Origin: an uncultured Atopobium sp.
GTDB taxonomy: Bacteria; Actinomycetota; Coriobacteriia; Coriobacteriales; Atopobiaceae
Reading direction: 5' to 3'
Length of the DNA: 64,000 nucleotides
Assembly (NCBI GenBank): GCA_938028565.1
Contig: CALIZS010000025.1
Location: 1-64,000, forward strand
Shown here: one piece after another, positions 24,926 to 33,769 of the stretch
How positions within the stretch are numbered: position 1 is the first letter of the stretch
Layout of the letters: every line of letters starts with the position of its first letter
Notes under the pieces: generated by a model
Told to the model about the DNA's origin: nothing
Databases searched by the model: none
The model's input: only the letters and a program-made list of their open reading frames with translations
Program-made: the position numbers and the translations under genes

Positions 24926-25002
24926 TGGTGCGGCGTATAGGATTCGAACCTATGACGCCCTGATTCGTAGTCAGGTCCTCTATCCAGCTGAGGTAACGCC
25001 GC
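24926..25002 (-). tRNA. tRNA-Arg (anticodon ACG)
   Basis: On the minus strand: acceptor GCGGCGT/ACGCCGC, anticodon stem CCTGA/TCAGG with loop CTACGAA, T-arm GGTTCGAATC and encoded CCA. Modification of A34 to inosine would let it read CGU, CGC and CGA. Confidence 0.95.
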
Positions 25003-25077
25003 GTGCAAGTAGATAGTATGCCACTTTCTGGTTGAAAATGCAAGTCATAAATCAAAATACTTAATGATAAATGAGTG

Positions 25078-25383
25078 TTATGCCTCTGGATTAAGATGTT
25101 TCCAAGGAATAAAGCCTTGTTTCACCTCAATAATCGCATTTGTATGATCAGGCATAGCGGCAAGCATTTTTTCTGCACGAGGTAATTCTCTTAAAACAAG
25201 AGCGTCTTTTGAGCTAGCCGTATATTGGTATGTGTCATTAATTCCATCAATAGACAGCACATATTGAAAACGAGAAGTAATGGGATCAGTCAAACGAACT
25301 CTGTATTTTGGTTTTGCAATTACGAATTGATAGATTGCGACCATAACAAGAATCGTCATAATACCGTTGACTGTGTTGTTCAT
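25078..25383 (-). CDS. Small membrane-anchored protein, unrecognised
   Basis: 101 aa. The ATG at 25383 has AAAAGGAG upstream and is preferred over a longer frame. One N-terminal hydrophobic segment (~7-26, IMTILVMVAIYQFVIA) precedes a mixed alpha/beta region with RVRLTDPITSRFQYVLSIDG. It sits between two minus-strand tRNA genes. No family recognised. The upstream ~90 nt are very A+T-rich and hold its promoter. Confidence 0.7.
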   Translation of the reverse strand: MNNTVNGIMTILVMVAIYQFVIAKPKYRVRLTDPITSRFQYVLSIDGINDTYQYTASSKDALVLRELPRAEKMLAAMPDHTNAIIEVKQGFIPWKHLNPEA

Positions 25384-25474
25384 AAAAACTCCTTTTCGCA
25401 AAAGATTACCGTTAAATAAATTTTAGTACTCATTTTTTTTTCACTGAATTTTCATATTTAAATATATTTAGAAG

Positions 25475-25504
25475 AAAAAAGCTCGTTGCAGAGATGCAAC
25501 GAGC
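25475..25504 (-). terminator. Terminator of minus-strand tRNA-Ser
   Basis: GCTCGTTGCA-GAGA-TGCAACGAGC, a perfect 10-bp stem with an A-run to its left (U-tract on the minus strand). Confidence 0.9.
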
Positions 25505-25513
25505 AGAAAATTC

Positions 25514-25604
25514 TGGCGGAGAGCTGGGGATTCGAACCCCAGATGGGCTTGGGGCCCATACTCGCTTAGCAGGCGAGCACCTTCGGCCTCTCGGTCAGCT
25601 CTCC
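25514..25604 (-). tRNA. tRNA-Ser (anticodon GCT)
   Basis: A class II tRNA on the minus strand: acceptor GGAGAGC/GCTCTCC, anticodon stem CTCGC/GCGAG with loop CTGCTAA, a long variable arm (ATGGGCCCCAAGCCCAT), GGTTCGAATC T-arm and encoded CCA. It reads AGC and AGU. Confidence 0.95.
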
Positions 25605-25659
25605 AAAATGGGTGCTTGAGAATGATACCCCGAACTGGCGTCACTCACAATAAGACATT

Positions 25660-26595
25660 TTACAAAATATGTGAAAAATGCTCAACAACCACGTTTTTTC
25701 GGTGAGCGCGAAGTACATCCCATGAAAAGCGATTGACAACTTGTGCTGCAGAAAGAGGTTCTTCTTTTTCTGCGAGTCCTACGCAATACGCCAAAAAGCC
25801 AAGAATCTCTTCTGGTGTTTTTCCTTGATCTCTCAGAACGCCAAGATCTAGATCGTGATTGCGTTTAGAAAGTCTCCTGCCATCTGGCGCAACAAGGAGC
25901 GGGAGGTGAGCATAGATGGGATGAGAAAAACCAAGCACGTCTTGCAAATAAAGCTGTCTGGGAGTAGATGAAAGAAGATCTGATCCTCTAACTACTTCAG
26001 TTACGCCCATGTCAGCATCGTCAACTACTACAGCAAGCTGATATGCAAAGACTTCGTCTGCACGCTGGACAATAAAGTCTCCACATAATTTAGAAAGATT
26101 TTGAGATGTTTGACCATAGACTTTGTCTTCAAACGCGTAGGTCTTATTAGGAACTCGTATGCGCGTTGCTGGAATTTTATGTTTGGAAAGCTCTTCACGC
26201 TCGGATTTGCTCAGGTCGCGGCAGGTTCCCGCATAGACATATGCACCATTGCTGGCATGAGGGGCTTGTGCAGCGTGTAAGTCTGCTCGGGAGCAAAAGC
26301 AAGGATACAGAAGCCCCTGCTGCTTCAATTCTAATAACGCTTCTTGATAGAGCTCCGTACGCTTGCTTTGGAAAAACGGCCCTCTGTCCCAAGTTAGTCC
26401 TAGCCACTGTAAATCATCCAGGAGAAGAGAGGTGTATTGAGGATTATGAGCACGAATATCTAAGTCTTCAATGCGAAGAATGAAGCTGCCATTTTGGGAG
26501 CGAACGCTGGCCCAAGCCATAAGCGCTGAGAAAACGTTGCCTAGGTGCATCCTTCCAGAAGGAGTTGGCGCAAATCTTCCAATGCAAGAACTCAT
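25660..26595 (-). CDS. gluQ: Glutamyl-Q tRNA(Asp) synthetase
   Basis: 311 aa, the length of GluQRS rather than of full GluRS, because the anticodon-binding domain is missing. It activates glutamate and attaches it to the queuosine base of tRNA-Asp. Visible: the class I HIGH-type motif in FAPTPSGRMHLGN, Cys pairs for zinc in CFCSRADL and AGTCRDL, and a KMSKS-type motif in GRRLSKRNHD. The start overlaps the end region of the acetyltransferase gene (2-nt gap, GGAGATC upstream), so both are co-transcribed. queT at 36006 fits a queuosine salvage route. Confidence 0.93.
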   Translation of the reverse strand: MSSCIGRFAPTPSGRMHLGNVFSALMAWASVRSQNGSFILRIEDLDIRAHNPQYTSLLLDDLQWLGLTWDRGPFFQSKRTELYQEALLELKQQGLLYPCFCSRADLHAAQAPHASNGAYVYAGTCRDLSKSEREELSKHKIPATRIRVPNKTYAFEDKVYGQTSQNLSKLCGDFIVQRADEVFAYQLAVVVDDADMGVTEVVRGSDLLSSTPRQLYLQDVLGFSHPIYAHLPLLVAPDGRRLSKRNHDLDLGVLRDQGKTPEEILGFLAYCVGLAEKEEPLSAAQVVNRFSWDVLRAHRKNVVVEHFSHIL

Positions 26596-26597
26596 TC

Positions 26598-27227
26598 TTA
26601 GAGATCTCCCGCATAGATATAGGCAAATCCATAGTCTTTTGTTGATGACTTAATAGCTGCCTTATCTTTACAGGTGAGGCCTTTGTGCTGATAAAATCCA
26701 AAGTCGCAATCGTCATCAGTTGCAAGGAAGTAATGCTTAGCTCCTTGCTCTTTCATAAAGTCCAGAACGTAGGAGAAGAGCATGCCTCCAATACCTTGGC
26801 TCTTTATAGCGGGGTTAACGCAGAACAGAGTAATTTCCCATTTGGCATCGTTAGTGTTTGTGTTCCAATAATCATGAACAAGATGAGATTCGACATCACC
26901 AAAGATCTCGTAGTCCTTAAAGCGAGCTTCACTCAATAGTTTCTTAGCTTTTGCTGTTGTTTCGTTTTCTAACTTCTGCCATTTTTCAAAATCTGCTGGA
27001 GTTTCTCCGTTTGAGCAGAAAATAAGACCAAGTATTTGACCATCTTGCTTTGCTACAAAGCGATGAGTAGAAACGCCAAGAAAATAGGCGATATCAATAG
27101 TTGCAAGTGAGCGACTTTCATCTTTTGATTCATCGCTGTCCAAGTACCAGACACGTTCAACGATTGATATAAGTTCTGACAAGTCAGTATCTTCAAAGGG
27201 GATTATGATTGGAGTATCGGCAGACAT
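26598..27227 (-). CDS. GNAT-family N-acetyltransferase
   Basis: 209 aa. The acetyl-CoA binding motif is visible as VNPAIKSQGIGGMLFSYVLDFMKEQG, followed by the usual beta strand (KHYFLATDDDCDFGFYQHKGL). It would move an acetyl group from acetyl-CoA to an amine, but the substrate cannot be predicted. AAAGGA precedes the ATG at 27227. It is first in a two-gene unit with gluQ and divergent from purH. Confidence 0.9.
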   Translation of the reverse strand: MSADTPIIIPFEDTDLSELISIVERVWYLDSDESKDESRSLATIDIAYFLGVSTHRFVAKQDGQILGLIFCSNGETPADFEKWQKLENETTAKAKKLLSEARFKDYEIFGDVESHLVHDYWNTNTNDAKWEITLFCVNPAIKSQGIGGMLFSYVLDFMKEQGAKHYFLATDDDCDFGFYQHKGLTCKDKAAIKSSTKDYGFAYIYAGDL

Positions 27228-27367
27228 ATGAAATAGTTCCTTTCAGGTGTTTTACAGCGGAAGATTATAGAATAGTTTCAAGTTTGTTTACATCTAGTAC
27301 GTGGTGTTTCGCAGCTGATAGGCTGTAAGTGTTTCTGATAGCAAGTGTCGAACACAAAGGAGCGGCA

Positions 27368-28957
27368 ATGGCTGAGGCCCCTATCAAACGTGCGCTAATT
27401 TCGGTAACAGACAAAACAGGTATTGTTGAATTTGCACAAACGCTTACTAAAGAGTTTGGCGTTGAGGTAATTTCAACAGGCGGAACCGCAAAAATCCTCG
27501 AAGAGGCTGGTGTGCCTGTAGTTCCTATTGAGTCTTATACCGGATTTCCAGAGATGATGGACGGCCGCGTTAAGACGCTGCATCCTCGTGTTCATGGTGG
27601 TCTTTTATGCCGTAGAGATAATCCCGGTCATGTTGCAGACGCAGAGAATAATGGTATTGGCATGATTGACTTGGTCTGCGTTAATCTCTATGAGTTTGAG
27701 AAGACCGTGGCTGACCCATCAGTAACTTTAGAGAATGCAATTGAGCACATTGATATTGGTGGACCTTCAATGCTCCGCTCTGCTGCAAAGAATAATGATT
27801 TTGTTACGGTTGTTGTTGATCCAGCAGATTATGGTCGTGTTCTTGATGAGATGCGTGTCCATGACGGTGCAACTACAAGGGCTTCTCGCCAGCAGCTGGC
27901 TTTGAAGGTATTTAAGACAACGGCTGCATACGATAGCGCTATTGCCGCATACCTTTCTGGTGTTGTTGAATCAGAGCAGAGTAAATTCCCAGAGACTTTG
28001 CTGGTAAAGGCAATAAAAGAACAAGATCTTCGTTACGGAGAAAATCCTCAGCAGTCCGCAGCGTTTTATAAGATGCCTGGAGCTCCTGCACACTCTCTGG
28101 CAAACGCTCAGCAGCTTCAGGGTAAGCCCTTGTCTTACAACAATTTGCTTGATACTGATGCAGCCTGGGCTGCTGTTCGCGAGTTTGATGAGCCATCAGT
28201 CATTATTTTGAAGCACCAGAATCCTTGTGGATCTGCTACGGCAGAAAATGTTGTTGAGGCATATGATCGAGCATTTGCTTGCGATCCACTTTCTGCATTT
28301 GGTGGAATTATTGCAGTAAACAGAGAAGTTCCGCTGGAGCTTGTTGAGCACTTTGCAGACATCAATAAGCAGTTTGTTGAGGTTCTTATTGCACCAAGCT
28401 TTACAGAAGAAGCTCTTGAGCGCCTGTCAAAGAGAACAAACCTTCGTGTATTGGCTACGGGTGGAATTGATAGAAGCCGCGAGCTTGAGATGAGAACTGT
28501 TGACGGAGGTCTTTTAGTACAAGACCTTGACCACGCAGACGAAGCTGCAGATAGCTTTGAGGTTGTTACTAAGCGCCAACCAACTCCAGAAGAGCTGAGC
28601 GATTTGGTATTTGCTTGGAAAGTTTGCAAGACCGTTAAGTCAAATGCAATTTTGGTTGCAAAAGATCAGGCTGGAATTGGTATGGGACCAGGTCAGCCTA
28701 ACCGTGTTGACGCTGCTCTTCTCGCATGTGAGCGTGCAGAGGCAGCTTGTGAGCGTATGGGAATTGATTCAAAGAATCTTGTGGCAGCATCTGATGCCTT
28801 CTTCCCATTCCGAGATAACGTTGACACACTAGCAGCTCATGGCGTAACAGCCATCATTCAGCCAGGCGGATCGGTCAGAGATGATGAATCTATTGCTGCT
28901 TGTGATGAATACGGCATTGCAATGGTGTTTACAGGCAAGCGTCACTTTAGGCACTAA
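27368..28957 (+). CDS. purH: Bifunctional AICAR transformylase / IMP cyclohydrolase
   Basis: 529 aa. It catalyses the last two steps of IMP synthesis. The N-terminal cyclohydrolase (MGS-like) domain starts at RALISVTDKTGI and has STGGTAKIL and GRVKTLHPRVHGG. The C-terminal transformylase domain has RYGENPQQSAAFY, KHQNPCG and SDAFFPFRDNVD. ATG 27368 with AAAGGAG at 5 nt is preferred over an upstream in-frame start that adds 13 unrelated residues. A hairpin follows the stop. Confidence 0.97.
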   Translation: MAEAPIKRALISVTDKTGIVEFAQTLTKEFGVEVISTGGTAKILEEAGVPVVPIESYTGFPEMMDGRVKTLHPRVHGGLLCRRDNPGHVADAENNGIGMIDLVCVNLYEFEKTVADPSVTLENAIEHIDIGGPSMLRSAAKNNDFVTVVVDPADYGRVLDEMRVHDGATTRASRQQLALKVFKTTAAYDSAIAAYLSGVVESEQSKFPETLLVKAIKEQDLRYGENPQQSAAFYKMPGAPAHSLANAQQLQGKPLSYNNLLDTDAAWAAVREFDEPSVIILKHQNPCGSATAENVVEAYDRAFACDPLSAFGGIIAVNREVPLELVEHFADINKQFVEVLIAPSFTEEALERLSKRTNLRVLATGGIDRSRELEMRTVDGGLLVQDLDHADEAADSFEVVTKRQPTPEELSDLVFAWKVCKTVKSNAILVAKDQAGIGMGPGQPNRVDAALLACERAEAACERMGIDSKNLVAASDAFFPFRDNVDTLAAHGVTAIIQPGGSVRDDESIAACDEYGIAMVFTGKRHFRH

Positions 28958-28958
28958 T

Positions 28959-28979
28959 CTGCTAATTCGGGATTAGCAG
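28959..28979 (+). terminator. Weak terminator or attenuator after purH
   Basis: CTGCTAAT-TCGGG-ATTAGCAG overlaps the region just after the purH stop and is followed by TTCATTT, not a pure U-tract. The next gene is 30 nt further on, so partial read-through is likely. Confidence 0.5.
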
Positions 28980-29009
28980 TTCATTTCAAAAAAGTTGGGG
29001 GAGGACACT

Positions 29010-29672
29010 GTGGACCAGGAAGAGCTAGAAGCAGCTCAGAAGTTTGAGCTTGATAATCCAGAGCTTGTCTGTCGTTGGAGATTATCTGGAGGTGTCCTCC
29101 CTCTTGATAACAGGCACTTACGTGCGCTGAGCAAGCGAGTTGTTGCGCAAAAAGAGGTTTCTCCGCACTTGATTGCTTGGGCTAAGCAGCATATTGAGGG
29201 AACGCTTAAAGAAGGGTCACAAGAGTTTCCAGATGGCGTTCTTATGATTTTGCTTGAGAGTAATGGTCAGGCTGCTATGACTGTTGGATCTTACCAGTCT
29301 TTGGAAGAGCGTTCTGTTCTGTCTCTTGCGGGACGCGCAAGGATTTCACATCGAGAAGAGCAGCAAACTCATTGTGCACCAGAGGTGCTTTGGCTGGTAA
29401 AAGACGGAAAGCTTATTGCGGGCGTCTCGGAAGAAGGCGTTCGATCGGGAGTCACAAGTTTAGTGTTAGACCTGGCACAGACTCTTCATGAGCCAACAGA
29501 GTTTAATCCAGACGTTATTGCCCAGGTATTTGATGGAACCGCCGAATTTGATGAAGCTTTCCTTACTTCAGATGAACATGGAATCGTATGTGCTTCTGAT
29601 GCTCAAGGCGAGATAGGAGAGCGTTTCTTATTTGGTTACAAGAAACTTTGTGAAATCAAAGCTGCTAAGTAA
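29010..29672 (+). CDS. Unrecognised soluble protein downstream of purH
   Basis: 220 aa. GTG 29010 is chosen because GGGGAGG lies 5 nt upstream; the longer frame from TTG 28995 includes the ribosome-binding site itself. It has no signal peptide or membrane helix. The segment FNPDVIAQVFDGTAEFDEAFLTSDEHG and the beta-rich middle region (VLWLVKDGKLIAGVSEEGVRSG) recall PLP-dependent class IV aminotransferase ends only loosely, without a catalytic Lys pattern I trust. It is probably in the purH transcription unit. Confidence 0.75.
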   Translation: MDQEELEAAQKFELDNPELVCRWRLSGGVLPLDNRHLRALSKRVVAQKEVSPHLIAWAKQHIEGTLKEGSQEFPDGVLMILLESNGQAAMTVGSYQSLEERSVLSLAGRARISHREEQQTHCAPEVLWLVKDGKLIAGVSEEGVRSGVTSLVLDLAQTLHEPTEFNPDVIAQVFDGTAEFDEAFLTSDEHGIVCASDAQGEIGERFLFGYKKLCEIKAAK

Positions 29673-30066
29673 TCAGATAAGTACGATATTTAAGGCTCGT
29701 CCAGCAAAGGGCACGCAACGCACGATAAAGTTGTCCACGTTGAGCACCAACGTAAAAATCTGTCTGTTTTTCAGACAGATGGCTGCTTGTGTACTTGAAT
29801 ATTTTGTCGATTTACAAAAAACTTGCACTTTAGTGTTATGTTTATTTTGTAATTCCGCAGGTAGAAATTCCTACTTAAAAATAGGTATTTGTTAGCTTGT
29901 ATTTCTGATTTGTTTCATTGTTTTTTTGCGCAATAATAAAAGCATTATGCGACCGCTGCCGGCCGAACTATGAAACATGTTTCCGTAGTCACCCAGGGCC
30001 TACAGCTTTATTTTGGATCGCACAGACGCATACTGTGAGAAATCACAGATTAGGCAAGGAGAGGAA
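29673..30066 (+). promoter_or_regulatory. Long A+T-rich leader of nifJ
   Basis: 394 nt without a gene. It contains a 9-bp hairpin ATCTGTCTG-TTTTT-CAGACAGAT at 29758-29780 and a very A+T-rich section (about 29800-29950) suited to promoters. CTGTGA-GAAA-TCACAG at 30033-30048 is a CRP/FNR-family-like dyad with 4-nt spacing, 19 nt before the start codon. The regulator is unknown. Confidence 0.5.
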
Positions 30067-33000
30067 ATGGCAAGAAAGTTTAAGTCCATGGACGGTAACA
30101 ACGCCGCGGCTTACGTGTCGTATGCGTTTACCGAGGTAGCGGGCATTTACCCAATTACCCCATCAAGTCCAATGGCAGACTATGTTGACCAGTGGTCCGC
30201 CCAGGGTGTAAAGAACATCTTTGGTACAACCGTCAAGGTTGTCGAGATGCAGTCCGAGGCTGGCGCAGCTGGTGCTGTTCACGGTTCTCTTGGTTCAGGT
30301 GCTCTGACCACTACTTACACCGCTTCTCAGGGCCTCTTGCTCATGCTTCCAAACATGTACAAGATTGCCGGCGAGCAGCTTCCTGGTGTTTTCCATGTCA
30401 GCGCACGTACCGTTGCAACCCATGCACTGAATATCTTTGGCGATCACTCTGACGTTATGTCTGCTCGCCAGACTGGCTTTGCACTTCTCGCAGAAGGCAA
30501 CGTCCAGGAGGTTATGGATCTGGCTCCTGTTGCTCACCTTGCAGCAATCAAGGGCAAGGTTCCATTTGTTAACTTCTTCGACGGCTTCCGTACTTCTCAC
30601 GAGATTCAGAAAGTTGCCGTTTGGGATTATGCTGACCTGGCTGAGATGTGTGATATGGACGCTGTCCAGGCATTCCGTGATCATGCACTGAATCCAGAGC
30701 ATCCATCAAGCCGTGGTTCCCACGAGAACGGCGATATCTTCTTCCAGCACCGCGAGGCATGCAACGAGGTTTATAACCAGCTGCCAGCAGTTGTTGAAGA
30801 TTACATGAACCAGATCAACGCTAAGCTTGGTACTGACTACGGTCTGTTCAACTACTACGGTGCAGAAGACGCTGATCGCGTTGTTATCTGCATGGGTTCC
30901 TTCTGCGATACCCTTGAAGAGGTTATCGATTACCTGAACGCTCATGGCGAGAAGGTCGGTCTGGTTAAGGTTCGCCTCTATCGTCCATTCTCTGTAAAGC
31001 ACTTTGTTGACGTTCTTCCTGAGTCCGTCAAGAAGATTGCTGTTCTCGACCGCACCAAGGAGCCAGGTTCTGTTGGTGAGCCTCTCTACGAAGACGTTGT
31101 TTCTTCCCTTTATGAGGCTGGTCGTACAGGCATTAAGGTTGTTGGCGGTCGTTACGGCCTTGGTTCTAAGGACACCCCACCATCATCTGCATTTGCAATC
31201 TTTGAGGAGCTCAAGAAGGATACTCCACAGCGTGAGTTCACCGTTGGTATTGTCGATGACGTTACTAACCTGTCTCTCCCAGAGGATTCTGAGGCACCTA
31301 ACACTGCAGCTGAGGGCACCATTGAGTGCAAGTTCTGGGGTATCGGCGGCGACGGTACCGTTGGTGCTAACAAGAACTCCATTAAGATTATTGGTGACCA
31401 CACCGATAAATATGTTCAGGCATACTTCCAGTATGACTCAAAGAAGACCGGCGGTATCACCATCAGCCACCTGCGCTTCGGTGATCACAAGATCCGTTCT
31501 CCTTACTATGTCACTAAGGCAGACTTTGTTGCATGCCACGTTCCTGCATACATCATCAAGGGCTACAAGATGGTCCGCGACGTCAAGCCTGGCGGTACCT
31601 TCCTGGTCAACTGCCAGTGGGATGCAGAGGAGTTTGCACACCACCTGCCAGCAGAGGCAAAGCGTTACATTGCTAAGAACAACATCAACGTTTATCTGAT
31701 CAATGCAATTGACCTTGCCAAGGAAATTGGTATGGGCAAGCGCACCAACACCATTCTTCAGTCGGCATTCTTTGCTCTTGCAAAGGTTCTCCCAGAGGCA
31801 GATGCACTTCAGTACATGAAGGATGCTGCAACTCATTCTTACCTGAAGAAGGGCCAGAACATCGTCGATATGAACCACAAGGCAATCGACGCTGGTGCTA
31901 CTGCATTTACTAAGATTGAGATTCCTGCTGATTGGGCTACTGCAGAGGATGCTGCAAGCACAATCACCCTTGAGGGCCGCGAGGCTCTGCTCAAGCAGGT
32001 TCGCGACATCATGACTCCAGTCTCTCGTATGGAGGGTGACGCACTTCCTGTTTCCGCATTTAAGAACCACGTTGATGGACAGTTCGAGCTTGGTGCTGCT
32101 GCTTATGAGAAGCGTGGCATTGCTGTTGTTGTTCCTGAGTGGAACGTCGAGAAGTGCATCCAGTGTAACCAGTGCGCTTATGTCTGCCCACACGCAGTCA
32201 TTCGCCCATTCGTCCTTACCGACGAAGAGGTTGCTGCTGCACCAGCACAGTCTCAGTTCAAGGATGCCGTTGGTCCTAAGGCTAAGGGCTACAAGTTTGA
32301 GATTGCTATTTCTCAGCTCGACTGCACCGGTTGCTCCAACTGCGTCTACATCTGCCCTGCAGATGCTCTGACCATGAAGCCAATCGAGGAGCAGGAGTCC
32401 AAGCAGGAGATTTTTGACTACGCAGTCAACCACGTCTCCGAGAAGACCGAGCTTGTCGCTAACAACGTCAAGGCATCTCAGTTCAAGAAGCCTCTTCTTG
32501 AGTTCTCCGGTTCCTGCGCAGGCTGCGCTGAGACCAGCTACGGCCGCCTGGTCACTCAGCTCTTTGGCGATCGTATGTTCATCTCCAACGCAACTGGTTG
32601 CTCCTCAATTTGGGGTAACCCAGCTTCCTGCTCACCATTTACTACCGATGCAAATGGTCACGGTCCAGCATGGAACAACTCCCTCTTCGAGGACAACGCA
32701 GAGCACGGTATGGGTCTGATGCTTGGTCACCAGGCACAGCAGAAGCGTCTTCTGGAGCTTGCTCAGCAGCTTATCGACGAGGATGGCGCATCTCAGGACC
32801 TCAAGGATGCCGCTAAGGCATGGATTGATTCCGTCAACGACGCAGCTCTCTCCAAGGAAGCTTCTAAGACTTTTGTAGTTGAGCTTGAGAAGTCTGATCT
32901 TGCAGCAGCTAAGGAAATCCTTGCTAACAAGAGCTTCCTCACCAAGAAGTCCTTCTGGATCTTCGGTGGCGACGGTTGGGCATACGACATCGGCTTCGGT

Positions 33001-33621
33001 GGCCTTGACCACGTTCTTGCTTCTGGTGAGGATATCAACGTCTTTGTCTTCGATACTGAGGTTTACTCCAACACTGGTGGTCAGTCTTCTAAGGCTTCCC
33101 GTCTTGGCCAGGTTGCACAGTTCGCAGCAGCTGGTAAGGACATCAAGCAGAAGAACCTTGCTGAGATTGCAATGACCTATGGTTACGTCTATGTTGCTCA
33201 GGTTTCCATGGGCGCAAACCTCCAGCAGACTCTCAAGGCAATTGCTGAGGCAGAGGCTTATCCAGGACCATCCCTCATCATCGGTTACTCCCCATGCGAG
33301 ATGCACTCCATCAAGGGCGGCATGGCTCACGCACAGGAGGAGATGAAGAAGGCAGTCGAGACTGGCTACTGGAACCTCTATCGCTTCAACCCATCTGCAC
33401 CAGCAGGTAAGAAGTTCACGCTTGACTCCAAGGCACCTAAGGGTGGCTACCAGGAGTTCCTGATGAACGAGGCTCGTTACAGCCGACTCACCCGCGAGTT
33501 CCCAGAGCACGCAGAGAGACTCTTCAAGGAGAACGAGGAAGCCGCAATGGCTCGCTACGATCACCTTGTCCGTCTCTCCGAGCTTTACGCTGCAGAGAAG
33601 AAGGAGCAGCCTGAGGAGTAA
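30067..33621 (+). CDS. nifJ: Pyruvate:ferredoxin (flavodoxin) oxidoreductase
   Basis: 1184 aa, the full length of the homodimeric enzyme. It oxidises pyruvate to acetyl-CoA and CO2 while reducing ferredoxin, a central step in anaerobes. It starts with FKSMDGNNAAAYVSYAFTE and GIYPITPSSPMADY (pyruvate domain). Two 4Fe-4S clusters are marked by CIQCNQCAYVCP and CTGCSNCVYICP (~697-760). The third cluster uses CAGCAET and later Cys residues. The thiamine diphosphate motif is GGDGWAYDIGFGGLDHV (~965). ATG 30067 has AGGAGAGG upstream. Codon use is markedly more biased than in neighbours (AAC, GAG, AAG, CTC, GCA), suggesting high expression. Confidence 0.98.
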   Translation: MARKFKSMDGNNAAAYVSYAFTEVAGIYPITPSSPMADYVDQWSAQGVKNIFGTTVKVVEMQSEAGAAGAVHGSLGSGALTTTYTASQGLLLMLPNMYKIAGEQLPGVFHVSARTVATHALNIFGDHSDVMSARQTGFALLAEGNVQEVMDLAPVAHLAAIKGKVPFVNFFDGFRTSHEIQKVAVWDYADLAEMCDMDAVQAFRDHALNPEHPSSRGSHENGDIFFQHREACNEVYNQLPAVVEDYMNQINAKLGTDYGLFNYYGAEDADRVVICMGSFCDTLEEVIDYLNAHGEKVGLVKVRLYRPFSVKHFVDVLPESVKKIAVLDRTKEPGSVGEPLYEDVVSSLYEAGRTGIKVVGGRYGLGSKDTPPSSAFAIFEELKKDTPQREFTVGIVDDVTNLSLPEDSEAPNTAAEGTIECKFWGIGGDGTVGANKNSIKIIGDHTDKYVQAYFQYDSKKTGGITISHLRFGDHKIRSPYYVTKADFVACHVPAYIIKGYKMVRDVKPGGTFLVNCQWDAEEFAHHLPAEAKRYIAKNNINVYLINAIDLAKEIGMGKRTNTILQSAFFALAKVLPEADALQYMKDAATHSYLKKGQNIVDMNHKAIDAGATAFTKIEIPADWATAEDAASTITLEGREALLKQVRDIMTPVSRMEGDALPVSAFKNHVDGQFELGAAAYEKRGIAVVVPEWNVEKCIQCNQCAYVCPHAVIRPFVLTDEEVAAAPAQSQFKDAVGPKAKGYKFEIAISQLDCTGCSNCVYICPADALTMKPIEEQESKQEIFDYAVNHVSEKTELVANNVKASQFKKPLLEFSGSCAGCAETSYGRLVTQLFGDRMFISNATGCSSIWGNPASCSPFTTDANGHGPAWNNSLFEDNAEHGMGLMLGHQAQQKRLLELAQQLIDEDGASQDLKDAAKAWIDSVNDAALSKEASKTFVVELEKSDLAAAKEILANKSFLTKKSFWIFGGDGWAYDIGFGGLDHVLASGEDINVFVFDTEVYSNTGGQSSKASRLGQVAQFAAAGKDIKQKNLAEIAMTYGYVYVAQVSMGANLQQTLKAIAEAEAYPGPSLIIGYSPCEMHSIKGGMAHAQEEMKKAVETGYWNLYRFNPSAPAGKKFTLDSKAPKGGYQEFLMNEARYSRLTREFPEHAERLFKENEEAAMARYDHLVRLSELYAAEKKEQPEE

Positions 33622-33645
33622 GGAAACTTACTTTCACGGAGCTTC

Positions 33646-33678
33646 AGCCGAGCCAGGACATCCTGGCTCGGCTTTTTT
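33646..33678 (+). terminator. Strong terminator of nifJ
   Basis: AGCCGAGCCAGGA and TCCTGGCTCGGCT form an almost uninterrupted 12-13 bp stem with a minimal loop, followed by TTTTT. Confidence 0.95.
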
Positions 33679-33769
33679 ATGCGACATTTTTGGCGAGAAG
33701 CCCTGTGTTCTTCAAGCCCTTCTCGCGAGGTGATAAACTAGAGGGACTTTGCTCACGATGGGAGTTACT

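Noticed and set aside
31438..33564. Two long antisense frames (331 and 310 codons) inside nifJ
   Set aside because: Strong codon bias in nifJ keeps the opposite strand free of stops; no independent start signals or motifs.
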